Below, piece after piece: positions 1 to 6,081 of a stretch of 10,730 nt of DNA (positions within the stretch are counted from its first letter, which is position 1; each line of letters starts with the position of its first letter). Position numbers and translations under genes: made by a program. Below the pieces are notes generated by a model. That model had not been told where the DNA came from. It saw only the letters and a list, made by a program, of their open reading frames with translations, and did no database searches. Source of the DNA: Phycisphaerales bacterium (GTDB lineage: Bacteria > Planctomycetota > Phycisphaerae > Phycisphaerales > SM1A02); the NCBI GenBank assembly GCA_018882625.1, contig VERO01000065.1, positions 1 to 10,730 of the forward strand, written 5' to 3'.

Positions 1-1427
1 CGGTGTTCCCGGGCTACACGCACCTCCAGCGCGCCCAGCCCGTGCTCTTCGCGCACTGGTGCCTGGCCTACGTGGAGATGCTCACGCGCGACATCGAGCG
101 CATGGGCGACGCGGCGCGGCGCGCGGGCTTCTGCCCGCTCGGCTCCGGCGCGCTCGCTGGCACCGCGTACCCCATCGACCGCATGCGGCTCGCGCGCGAC
201 CTCGGGTTCACGGCGCCCACAGGCAACTCGCTCGATGCGGTGAGCGACCGGGACTTCGTCGCCGAGAGCCTCTCGGCCGCGGCGCTGTGCGCGATGCACC
301 TCTCGCGACTGGCCGAGGACATCATCTTCTACGCGACCGGCGAGGCCGGGCTCGTGGAGCTCTCCGATGCGGTCACGAGCGGCTCGAGCCTCATGCCGCA
401 GAAGAAGAACCCTGATGCGCTTGAGCTGATCCGCGGCAAGTCCGGCCGCATCGTGGGTTCGCTGATGACCCTGCTCACCGTGCTCAAGGGCCTGCCGCTG
501 GCCTACAACAAGGACCTGCAGGAGGACAAGGAGCCGCTCTTTGACGCGATGGATCACCTGTCGCTGTCGCTGCGCGTGCTGACTGTGGTGCTCGACGGCA
601 TGACCGTGCGCCGCGACCGCGCCCGCGCCGCGGCGCTCGGCGGCTACTCCAACGCCACGGAGCTCGCCGACTATCTCGTCGCCAAGGGAGTGCCCTTCCG
701 CGATGCGCACCATGACGTGGGCAGGCTCGTGCGAGAGGCGATCGGCGACAGCACGCCGCTCGAGGGGCTCAGCGTCGAGCGGATGGCCAAGGTCAATCCG
801 CGCATCGGCGCCGACGTCTTCGTGGCGCTCACCGTGGACTCGGCGCTCGCCAAGCGGGACGTGCCGGGCGGCACCGCACCCGCGCGCGTCTCCGAGAGCA
901 TCGCACGCGGGCGCCTGCGGCTGGCGCGCCGGCAGCGCGCATCGGACACGACGCTGACGATCCGCGAGGCGCGCGTCGAGGACCTCGATGCCATCTGCGC
1001 GATCGTCGCCCACTGGACCGGCCAGGGCGAGCACCTGCCGCGCAGCCGCGAGGACATCCTCGAGTGCATCAGCGAGTTCGCGGTGGCGGTGCACGGCGGA
1101 CAGGTGGTGGGATGCGGCTCGCTGTGGATCTACACGCCTCAGCTGGCGGAGATCCGCTCGCTCGGCGTGGCGCCGGGCGCGACTGTCCGCGGCATCGGGC
1201 GCAGCCTCACGCGCCACCTGATCGACCGCGCGGCGGAGCTTGGCATCCCCAAGGTGTTCGTGCTGACGCGCGTGCCCGACTTCTTCGCCAAGTGCGGCTT
1301 CCGCACGGTGAGCGTGAACAGCCTCCCCGAGAAGGTGATGAAGGACTGCGCTGCGTGCCCGCGCCGCGAGGCATGCGACGAGGTCGCGATGAGCATCGAG
1401 ACGAGCGCGACGGCGGGCCTGCAGTGA
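1..1427 (+). CDS. argH: Argininosuccinate lyase fused to a C-terminal N-acetylglutamate synthase-type GNAT domain (5' end outside window)
   Basis: Argininosuccinate lyase splits argininosuccinate into arginine and fumarate, the last step of arginine synthesis. The frame is open from the first base. The GTG at 3 is an internal valine of the conserved stretch before GYTHLQRAQP, so roughly 150 N-terminal residues are missing. Numbering from that valine, the catalytic-type histidine is in GYTHLQ (H7) and the fumarase/lyase signature GSSLMPQKKNPD lies at 127-138, with the flexible-loop serines. The lyase part ends near residue 310 (GGTAPARVSESI). A GNAT domain follows at about 318-463, with an acetyl-CoA loop near 389-400 (RGIGRS) and a C-terminal cysteine cluster C449, C452, C458 just before DEVAM. 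This tail resembles short N-acetylglutamate synthases, which acetylate glutamate to start the pathway. ArgH(A) fusions are known from marine gammaproteobacteria such as Moritella. The stop overlaps the possible argJ GTG start. Lyase identity is very secure; the synthase activity of the tail is inferred. Confidence 0.93.
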   Translation, partial: VFPGYTHLQRAQPVLFAHWCLAYVEMLTRDIERMGDAARRAGFCPLGSGALAGTAYPIDRMRLARDLGFTAPTGNSLDAVSDRDFVAESLSAAALCAMHLSRLAEDIIFYATGEAGLVELSDAVTSGSSLMPQKKNPDALELIRGKSGRIVGSLMTLLTVLKGLPLAYNKDLQEDKEPLFDAMDHLSLSLRVLTVVLDGMTVRRDRARAAALGGYSNATELADYLVAKGVPFRDAHHDVGRLVREAIGDSTPLEGLSVERMAKVNPRIGADVFVALTVDSALAKRDVPGGTAPARVSESIARGRLRLARRQRASDTTLTIREARVEDLDAICAIVAHWTGQGEHLPRSREDILECISEFAVAVHGGQVVGCGSLWIYTPQLAEIRSLGVAPGATVRGIGRSLTRHLIDRAAELGIPKVFVLTRVPDFFAKCGFRTVSVNSLPEKVMKDCAACPRREACDEVAMSIETSATAGLQ

Positions 1428-2716
1428 ACGCGGCTCGCGGAGTGGCGCAGGCGACGGATGCATCGCGGGAGCGTGCCGTGGCTGACGCCCGGCTGGATGG
1501 CATGGCGACCCATGCCACGACCGCACCAGCGTGGCCCAAGGGATTCCGGGCTACGGGCGGTGCCTGCGGCATCAAGCGCTCGGGCGCGCCCGATCTTGCC
1601 CTGCTCGTGTGCGACGCGCCTGCAACTGCTGCGGCAGTGTTCACCAGGAACCTGGTGGCCGCAGCTCCCGTGCAGGTGTCGCGCGCACACCTGGCTGCGA
1701 CCGGAGGGATGGCCCGCGCGCTCATCGTGAACTCAGGCTGTGCCAACGCGGCGACTGGGGACGAGGGGCTCGCGCGCTGCAGGCGCACCGTCCGGGCTGC
1801 TGCGGAACTGCTGCAGTGCCCGGTCGACCAGGTACTCGTCAACAGCACCGGCGTCATCGGCGTGCAGCTGGAGGCGGGGAAGATCGTCGATGCGCTGCCT
1901 GGCCTGGCACGGTCGCTCGCCGCGGGCTCGTGCGAGCCCTTCGCGCGTGCGATCATGACGACCGACGCGGCCCCCAAGTGGGCATCGCGTGATGTGCGCT
2001 GCTCGGGCGCTGATGGGGCCGCATTCACCGCCCGCATCACGGGCGTGGCCAAGGGCGCGGGCATGATCCATCCGGACATGGCGACGATGATCGCCACGCT
2101 CACGACGGACGCGACGCTGGACGCCCCGACGCTGCACGGCATGCTGCGCGATGCCGTGGAGCGGTCGTTCCACCGGATCTCCGTCGACGGCGACACGTCC
2201 ACCAACGACTCGGTCTTTGCGCTCGCCTCAGGTGCGGCTGGCGTGCCATCGCGCGAGGACCTCAAGGCGATCGGCACGGCACTCACCGAGGTGGCGCATG
2301 AGCTCGCGTTGATGGTCGTGTGCGACGGCGAGGGAGCCGGACCTGGCATCGCGGTCCACGTCGAGGGGGCGCGCACGGCGTCTGATGCGCTTGCGCTCGC
2401 GCGCACCGTGGCGACGAGCCTGCTGGTGCGCACAGCCGTGACAGGCCGAGACCCCAACTGGGGCCGGATCCTCGCGGCGCTCGGGCGTGCAGGAGTTCAC
2501 GTCGATCCCGCATCGATCGAGGTGCGCGCCGGCGGAGTCGCCCTCTTCTCGCGCGGCGCACCCGCAGCGGTCACGCCTGAAGAGCGTGCGCGCGCGTTCG
2601 CGGGCGACACCGTGACGATCGACGTGCGTGTCGGCACTGGGCCAGGCCGCGACAGCTTCTGGTCGGCAGGCCTCACCACCCGCTACGTCGAGCTCAACTC
2701 CGCGTACACGACGTAG
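1424..2716 (+). CDS. argJ: Bifunctional ornithine acetyltransferase / N-acetylglutamate synthase
   Basis: ArgJ moves the acetyl group from N-acetylornithine to glutamate, recycling it in the cyclic arginine pathway; some members also use acetyl-CoA. It is made as a precursor that cuts itself before a threonine, which becomes the nucleophile. That site is seen in KGAGMIHPDMATMIATLTTD, with the threonine codon at 2084 (Thr221 from the GTG start). Other family marks are KGFRATGG near the N-terminus, the NSTGVIG segment (oxyanion-hole region), VDGDTSTNDS, DPNWGRI and the C-terminal YVELNSAYTT. The GTG at 1424 overlaps the argH stop (GTGA), which suggests translational coupling, and gives 430 residues. 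An ATG at 1502 gives 404 residues, closer to the usual 400-410, and may be the true start; neither has a convincing Shine-Dalgarno. The function is secure; whether it is mono- or bifunctional cannot be told from sequence. Confidence 0.95.
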   Translation: MNAARGVAQATDASRERAVADARLDGMATHATTAPAWPKGFRATGGACGIKRSGAPDLALLVCDAPATAAAVFTRNLVAAAPVQVSRAHLAATGGMARALIVNSGCANAATGDEGLARCRRTVRAAAELLQCPVDQVLVNSTGVIGVQLEAGKIVDALPGLARSLAAGSCEPFARAIMTTDAAPKWASRDVRCSGADGAAFTARITGVAKGAGMIHPDMATMIATLTTDATLDAPTLHGMLRDAVERSFHRISVDGDTSTNDSVFALASGAAGVPSREDLKAIGTALTEVAHELALMVVCDGEGAGPGIAVHVEGARTASDALALARTVATSLLVRTAVTGRDPNWGRILAALGRAGVHVDPASIEVRAGGVALFSRGAPAAVTPEERARAFAGDTVTIDVRVGTGPGRDSFWSAGLTTRYVELNSAYTT

Positions 2717-2746
2717 CCCCGACTGGGCTTGGCGCCTTGGCCCGAG

Positions 2747-3184
2747 CTACACCCGCTGCCGCGCTCGGGCAAACATGTCCCGCCACTCGGCGGGAAGCAG
2801 CGGGCCGATGCGGTCGAGCATGCCGACGATCTCGGACGCGGGGATCGACGTGATGAGCCCATGCCCGCGGTCAAGCGCCGCGGCGATCGACGTGGCGTAG
2901 TCGAGGAACGTCGCCGTCACGAGCACCGGGTCCCCGCAGGCATGCGCGAAGCTGGCCTTCGCGTCGTCCTTCCATCGGACGAAGTCCTCCCGCCGCGCGC
3001 CGCTGCGCGACATGAGCTCCGAGCGCGGCACGAGCGCATCCATCACCCAGCGCGCGGAGTCGGCCTCGTGCAGCCGTGCGACCACAAGGTCCATCGGAGC
3101 CGCGTCCTCCCCGAGCACGGCCGCGAGAAGCCGCGTGACCTCCCTGCGACCCATGCGCATCCCACCTGATGGCAAGTCCGTCAT
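2747..3184 (-). CDS. Unknown protein translationally coupled to the ECF-like sigma factor
   Basis: I do not recognise this 145-residue protein. Its ATG (3184-3182) overlaps the sigma-factor stop TGA in a 4-base ATGA junction, so it is almost certainly translated in coupling with that gene. This is why I prefer it to the ATG four codons upstream. The third codon positions are overwhelmingly G or C, as in the neighbouring genes, which supports real coding. The product is soluble-looking: no signal peptide, no membrane segment, one cysteine (in HACGDP). It appears mainly helical, with a charged N-terminal part (MGRREVTRLLAAVL) and a C-terminal helix LLPAEWRDMFARARQRV. There is no visible zinc-binding anti-sigma (HxxxCxxC) motif. 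Placement suggests a role connected with the sigma factor, for example a partner or regulator, but that is inference from context only. It ends 30 bases from the convergent argJ stop. Confidence 0.75.
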   Translation of the reverse strand: MTDLPSGGMRMGRREVTRLLAAVLGEDAAPMDLVVARLHEADSARWVMDALVPRSELMSRSGARREDFVRWKDDAKASFAHACGDPVLVTATFLDYATSIAAALDRGHGLITSIPASEIVGMLDRIGPLLPAEWRDMFARARQRV

Positions 3185-3876
3185 GGCCGAATGCACTCCA
3201 TCAGGCTGCGCAGCTCGCTCGACACCTCGTCGCTCGGCGCGCCGTCCCGGATGAGCAGCAGGCTGAGCCGCTCGCGAAGGCGCGAGGCCACCTCGAAGGC
3301 GCGCGACGCAGCCTGCGCCTCGGTGAGGCTGCCTCCTTGGTGCGCGACGACCTGCGCATAGGGAACTCCTTCCACATGGTGCTGCCAGAAGATGTCCCAG
3401 TGGGCGGACTTGCCCAGCCTGGCCAGCTCCAAACGTACCTCATCGCACACCTGCTCGACGATCGCCGTCGCCCATGCGTGGTCAAGCAGCCGGTCCGCGT
3501 CGTTGGGAACCGCTATCGACTCGGCCTCTCGCTCGTCGAGCGCCTGAACGCGGCTGTTCGTGCGCCGCATCGTCTTGGCGTGGAAATGGAGGCCGTTGCG
3601 GAACCACTGGCGCAGCCGCAGCCCGCTGCCGATCCAGTCCTTCAGGTAGTCCTGACGCGCCAGGACAGAGGCGAGGAAGCCGTTGACCAGCTCGTCAGAC
3701 TCGAGGTTGCTGGAGCTGGCGAGCCCGGTGGCCTTGGCGTAGGTCTGCAGGGGCTTGGCGTACACGGTCATGGCCCACTGCACGAGCCGGTCCTTCGCCT
3801 CAGGCCCCCCATCGAGGTGGTCCCGGATCCACATGTACTGGGTGGAGGGAAAATCGTGGGTAGATTCTGGAGGCAT
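3181..3876 (-). CDS. ECF-like RNA polymerase sigma factor (planctomycete-type, divergent)
   Basis: Probable alternative sigma factor that would direct RNA polymerase to a specific set of promoters. The 231-residue product fits the ECF pattern of two domains. The sigma-2-like region is at about 26-107, with NLESDELVNGFLASVL (matching the DAEDLxQGFFxxLL pattern of planctomycete ECF proteins) and GLRLRQWFRNGLHFHAKTMRR. The sigma-4-like region is at about 133-210, with helices around LARLGKSAHWDIFWQHHVEG and the possible helix-turn-helix VPYAQVVAHQGGSLTEAQAA. The end, DEVSSELRSLM, matches the ExxxELRxL tail of those relatives. The ATG at 3876 is chosen over an upstream TTG at 3933, which lies at the edge of the AT-rich presumed promoter region; no clear Shine-Dalgarno precedes it. 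It overlaps the next gene by 4 bases. The similarity was judged by eye, so the ECF subgroup is uncertain and the trigger is unknown. Confidence 0.7.
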   Translation of the reverse strand: MPPESTHDFPSTQYMWIRDHLDGGPEAKDRLVQWAMTVYAKPLQTYAKATGLASSSNLESDELVNGFLASVLARQDYLKDWIGSGLRLRQWFRNGLHFHAKTMRRTNSRVQALDEREAESIAVPNDADRLLDHAWATAIVEQVCDEVRLELARLGKSAHWDIFWQHHVEGVPYAQVVAHQGGSLTEAQAASRAFEVASRLRERLSLLLIRDGAPSDEVSSELRSLMECIRP

Positions 3877-3930
3877 GGTTGATCCGGGGTCTGTCCATTG
3901 CGGCGAGGGGCGGCGGCTCCGGAAGGGGTG

Positions 3931-3985
3931 CAAGTTTACATCCTGAAAGTCGCGAAAAAATCTTCATTTTTCAGCCAATAGAAGC
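3931..3985. promoter_or_regulatory. AT-rich island, probable divergent promoter region with an inverted repeat
   Basis: This is the only conspicuously AT-rich stretch in the window and lies between the divergently read sigma-factor gene and pheS, where both promoters are expected. On the plus strand TTTACA (3935-3940) could be a -35 element, followed after 17 bases by a poor -10 (AAATCT). No good sigma-70 pair is visible on the minus strand; TGTAAA (3940-3935) is a possible -10. The inverted repeat CTGAAA (3943-3948) / TTTCAG (3969-3974), with a 20-base gap, could be an operator. The region is suggestive, not proven. Confidence 0.35.
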
Positions 3986-4141
3986 CCGTCTTGCCGCTCT
4001 GTCTATGCGGCTATGCCGCTGAGCCCTCTTGGGGTGCTGCCACCCTCGGTGCCGTGTCGAGCCCGTGTCGGCTGAACAGGTCTTTCGGGGGTCATGCTCG
4101 GGATCCCTCCGGGGGAGATCTTGAGACATTTCAGGGGGCGT
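3986..4141 (+). other. Non-coding pheS leader or small-RNA body
   Basis: No gene with coding signs is present here. The frame upstream of pheS is open by chance but has no family similarity. Small hairpins are visible: GCGGC/GCCGC at about 4007-4019, and GGGTG/CACCC at about 4033-4046 with a CTGC loop. There is also a direct repeat CCGTGTCG (two copies between 4052 and 4071) and a run GGGATCCCTCCGGGGGAGAT that can fold back imperfectly. Because a strong terminator follows on the same strand, this segment is probably transcribed, either as the pheS 5' leader or as a separate small RNA. Two short ATG-started frames (starting at 4013 and 4094) have none and one Phe codon, so a phenylalanine leader peptide is not supported. 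Confidence 0.35.
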
Positions 4142-4186
4142 CGGACGCCGCGAGGATGAGACCCCTCGCGGCGTCCGGCCTTTTTG
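4142..4186 (+). terminator. Strong intrinsic terminator upstream of pheS (possible attenuator)
   Basis: A perfect 14-bp stem, CGGACGCCGCGAGG (4142-4155) with CCTCGCGGCGTCCG (4164-4177), closes an 8-base loop. It is followed by GCC and a run of five T (4181-4185). The T run is on the plus side only, so it acts on plus-strand transcripts. No plus-strand protein gene lies between the divergent sigma-factor gene and this hairpin, and pheS starts 57 bases later. It therefore either attenuates pheS or ends a small RNA. A weaker hairpin GGCG (4137-4140) / CGCC (4146-4149) would occupy the 5' arm and could be an antiterminator. Confidence 0.75.
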
Positions 4187-4242
4187 CGCGTGCGGTTGCC
4201 TGTCGAGTGCTGCCCCAAGCACCCTCCTTACACTCGCCTCCC

Positions 4243-5241
4243 GTGATCGCGGATCTGGACACGCTGGAGCGGGTGGCGCTGGATGCGCTCGCCCGTACGG
4301 AGACCCCCGCCGCGCTGGACGGGTGGAAGTCCGCCAACCTCGGTCCGCAGGGCATCCTCAAGACCTGGATGCAGCGGCTGAAGGAGGCCTCGCGCGACGA
4401 GCGGCCCGCGCTGGGGAAGCGCCTCAACGAGGTCAAGGGGGCGCTCGAGCGCGCGTTCGAAGCTCGCGCCGCCGAGGTGGCCCGGAGCGCCCCGCGCGCT
4501 GATGCGGTGGACGTGACCGAGCCCGGCATCCCCTGCGGGCTTGGCCGACGCCACGTGCTCACGCGCACGATCGACGGCATGGTCGACGTGTTCGGCCGCA
4601 TGGGATTCTCGGTGGCCGACGGCCCCGAGGTCGAGGACGAGTGGCACAACTTCACCGCGCTCAACATCCCCGAATCGCATCCGGCGCGGGAGCCCACCGA
4701 CAACTTCTGGATGGCCGAGCATGGCGGCGTGCGCCGCCTGCTGCGCACGCAGACCTCCACCGTGCAGATCAGGACGATGGAGTCGACGCCTCCCCCGCTG
4801 CGCATCATCGCGGTGGGCCGCGTGTACCGGCCCGACACGCACGACGCCACGCACTACTCGATGTTCCACCAGATGGAGGGGCTCGCCGTCGACGAGGGCC
4901 TCTCGATGGCGGACCTCAAGACCACGCTACTGCAGTTCGCGCGCGCGTTCTTCGGGCCTGAGGCCGAGGTGCGGCTGAGGCCGAGCTTCTTCCCCTTCAC
5001 CGAGCCGAGCGCGGAGATCGACATCCGGATGCAGGTGCGCGGGCAGTGGCAGTGGGTCGAGCTGGGCGGCTGCGGCATGGTCGACCCCAACGTGTTCGCG
5101 TCGGTCGGCATTGACGCTGAACGCTGGACGGGATTCGCGTTCGGCCTCGGCGTGGAGCGCATCGCGATGCGCCGCTACGGGATCCCCGACATCCGCTGGC
5201 TCTTCGACAACGACCTGCGCTTCCTGCGGCAGTTCGGGTGA
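4243..5241 (+). CDS. pheS: Phenylalanine-tRNA ligase alpha subunit
   Basis: PheS is the catalytic subunit of the (alpha-beta)2 enzyme that charges tRNA-Phe; it binds ATP, phenylalanine and the acceptor end. The 332-residue product is close to the usual 330-345. An N-terminal helical tRNA-binding arm (about 1-85, with ANLGPQGILKTW matching the family's YLGKKG region) precedes the class II core. Motif 1 is around GFSVADGPEVEDEWHNFTAL (121-140). Motif 2 runs from GRVYRPDTHDATHYSMFHQ (192-210) to MEGL. Motif 3 is GFAFGLGVERIAM (297-309). The end, WLFDNDLRFLRQF, is typical. The GTG at 4243 is chosen because the protein then lines up with the family from its first residues; the open frame upstream shows no similarity and contains the terminator. 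No ribosome-binding site is evident. The next gene is convergent, so pheT is not in an operon with it, which is unusual. Confidence 0.96.
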   Translation: MIADLDTLERVALDALARTETPAALDGWKSANLGPQGILKTWMQRLKEASRDERPALGKRLNEVKGALERAFEARAAEVARSAPRADAVDVTEPGIPCGLGRRHVLTRTIDGMVDVFGRMGFSVADGPEVEDEWHNFTALNIPESHPAREPTDNFWMAEHGGVRRLLRTQTSTVQIRTMESTPPPLRIIAVGRVYRPDTHDATHYSMFHQMEGLAVDEGLSMADLKTTLLQFARAFFGPEAEVRLRPSFFPFTEPSAEIDIRMQVRGQWQWVELGGCGMVDPNVFASVGIDAERWTGFAFGLGVERIAMRRYGIPDIRWLFDNDLRFLRQFG

Positions 5242-5310
5242 GTGCGGGTGATGGAGATTGAAGCGGCGATCGGACGGGTTGCCGCGTGAGCGACGCCAGT
5301 TGCCCAAACG

Positions 5311-5342
5311 CACGCGGCCGCGCTTGAGGGCGCGGCCGCGTG
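5311..5342. terminator. Perfect 13-bp hairpin between convergent pheS and rplQ
   Basis: CACGCGGCCGCGC (5311-5323) and GCGCGGCCGCGTG (5330-5342) form a perfect stem with loop TTGAGG. It lies between the stops of pheS (5241) and rplQ (5437). On the minus strand the hairpin is followed by CGTTTGGG, a short T run; on the plus strand there is no T run. It probably ends the ribosomal operon and may also stop readthrough from pheS. Confidence 0.65.
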
Positions 5343-5389
5343 GATGGTTCATGATGTCGAGGGCCTGTCGGGTGACCCGAGCGACCGAT

Positions 5390-5414
5390 GAGCCGGGGCG
5401 CTGCGCTCCGGCTC
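5390..5414. terminator. Hairpin just beyond the rplQ stop
   Basis: GAGCCGGGGCG (5390-5400) pairs with CGCTCCGGCTC (5404-5414) over 11 base pairs, with one G-T pair and a CTG loop, 22 bases past the rplQ stop. No T run follows on either strand. It may protect the mRNA 3' end or help the larger hairpin at 5311-5342 rather than terminate by itself. Confidence 0.4.
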
Positions 5415-5436
5415 GCGGGAGACGCGTCAGCCCTGC

Positions 5437-6078
5437 TCAGCCCGCGGACTCGCCGCCAGCGCCAGCGTCGTCGGCCTTCGCCGCCGGCGCCGCAGCAGCC
5501 GCCGCGCCAGCCTTGCGGGACTTGGCCGCAAACGCCGTGCGCTTGTCCGCCTGCGAGCGCCGGCCGCTGCGGCCACCGCTCACCTGCGAGCCCGACTCCT
5601 TGCCGACGAGCTGCAGCACGACGAGGTTCGTCGCGTCGCCGAGCCTGCGGCGGTCGAGCTTCACGATGCGCGTGTAGCCGCCGGAGCGGCCCTCGAACAT
5701 CGGCGCCACGGTGGTGATCAGGTGATGCACCAGGCGCGGGGCCTTCTTGAGCTCGCCGTAGCGGTTGAACTCGATCGCGCTCTCGGCGGGGAGATCCCAG
5801 AACTCGCTCTTCTTGCGCGACTCCTTCACGTTGGGGTCAGCGACCCACGCGAATGCCGCGCGGTCGTTGATCCTCGACTGGATGAGCCGGCGCGACGCGA
5901 GCGTGCGCCGGCGCGCGAGGGTGATGAGCTTCTCCACGTACGGCTGCACCGCCTTGGCCTTGGGCAAGGTCGTGACGATCTGGCCGTGCTCGATCACGCC
6001 CGCCGCGAGGTTGCGCAGCATCGCGCGACGGTGGTCGCTCTCGACGGAGAACTGTCTTCCTGCAATACGGTGACGCAT
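5437..6078 (-). CDS. rplQ: Large ribosomal subunit protein bL17 with long C-terminal extension
   Basis: bL17 is a structural protein of the 50S subunit near the peptide exit tunnel. The N-terminal domain is clear: MRHRIAGRQFSVESDHRRAM, then LRNLAAGVIEHGQIVTTLPKAK (residues 21-42, matching the family's LxxHexIxTTxxrAK) and YTRIVKLDRRRLGDATNLVVLQL near 135-157. The protein has 213 residues against about 115-130 in most bacteria. The extra length is an insert at roughly 75-110 (DPNVKESRKKSEFWDLPAES) and a tail from about 160, first basic (GGRSGRRSQADKR), then alanine-rich. Similar low-complexity tails occur on ribosomal proteins of GC-rich phyla. It starts 3 bases after the rpoA stop, so it is cotranscribed and probably coupled; GGGAG in the end of rpoA can serve as its ribosome-binding site. 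It is the last gene of the operon. Confidence 0.95.
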   Translation of the reverse strand: MRHRIAGRQFSVESDHRRAMLRNLAAGVIEHGQIVTTLPKAKAVQPYVEKLITLARRRTLASRRLIQSRINDRAAFAWVADPNVKESRKKSEFWDLPAESAIEFNRYGELKKAPRLVHHLITTVAPMFEGRSGGYTRIVKLDRRRLGDATNLVVLQLVGKESGSQVSGGRSGRRSQADKRTAFAAKSRKAGAAAAAAPAAKADDAGAGGESAG

Positions 6079-6081
6079 GGT

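Noticed and set aside
1207..2457. Minus-strand open frame of 416 codons
   Set aside because: It lies antisense to argH and argJ and its translation is Ser/Arg/Ala-rich without recognisable motifs.
2717..2746. Terminator between convergent argJ and the unknown gene
   Set aside because: Only a short imperfect GGGC/GCCC pairing around GGCGCC is present, with mismatches next to the stem and no T run.
4094..4159. Phe-rich leader peptide for attenuation
   Set aside because: The 21-codon frame has a single Phe codon and no run of Phe; another short frame at 4013 has none.
3986..4186. T-box riboswitch, SRP RNA or 6S RNA
   Set aside because: No T-box consensus, no GGAAGGxAGCA-type SRP motif, and no long closing stem of 6S were found. 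A short resemblance to 6S (CATGCTCGG) is too small to count.
3991..4242. N-terminal extension of pheS by an open frame, including an ATG at 4156
   Set aside because: The translated extension has no PheS similarity, the ATG falls in the loop of the terminator, and the family alignment begins cleanly at the GTG at 4243.
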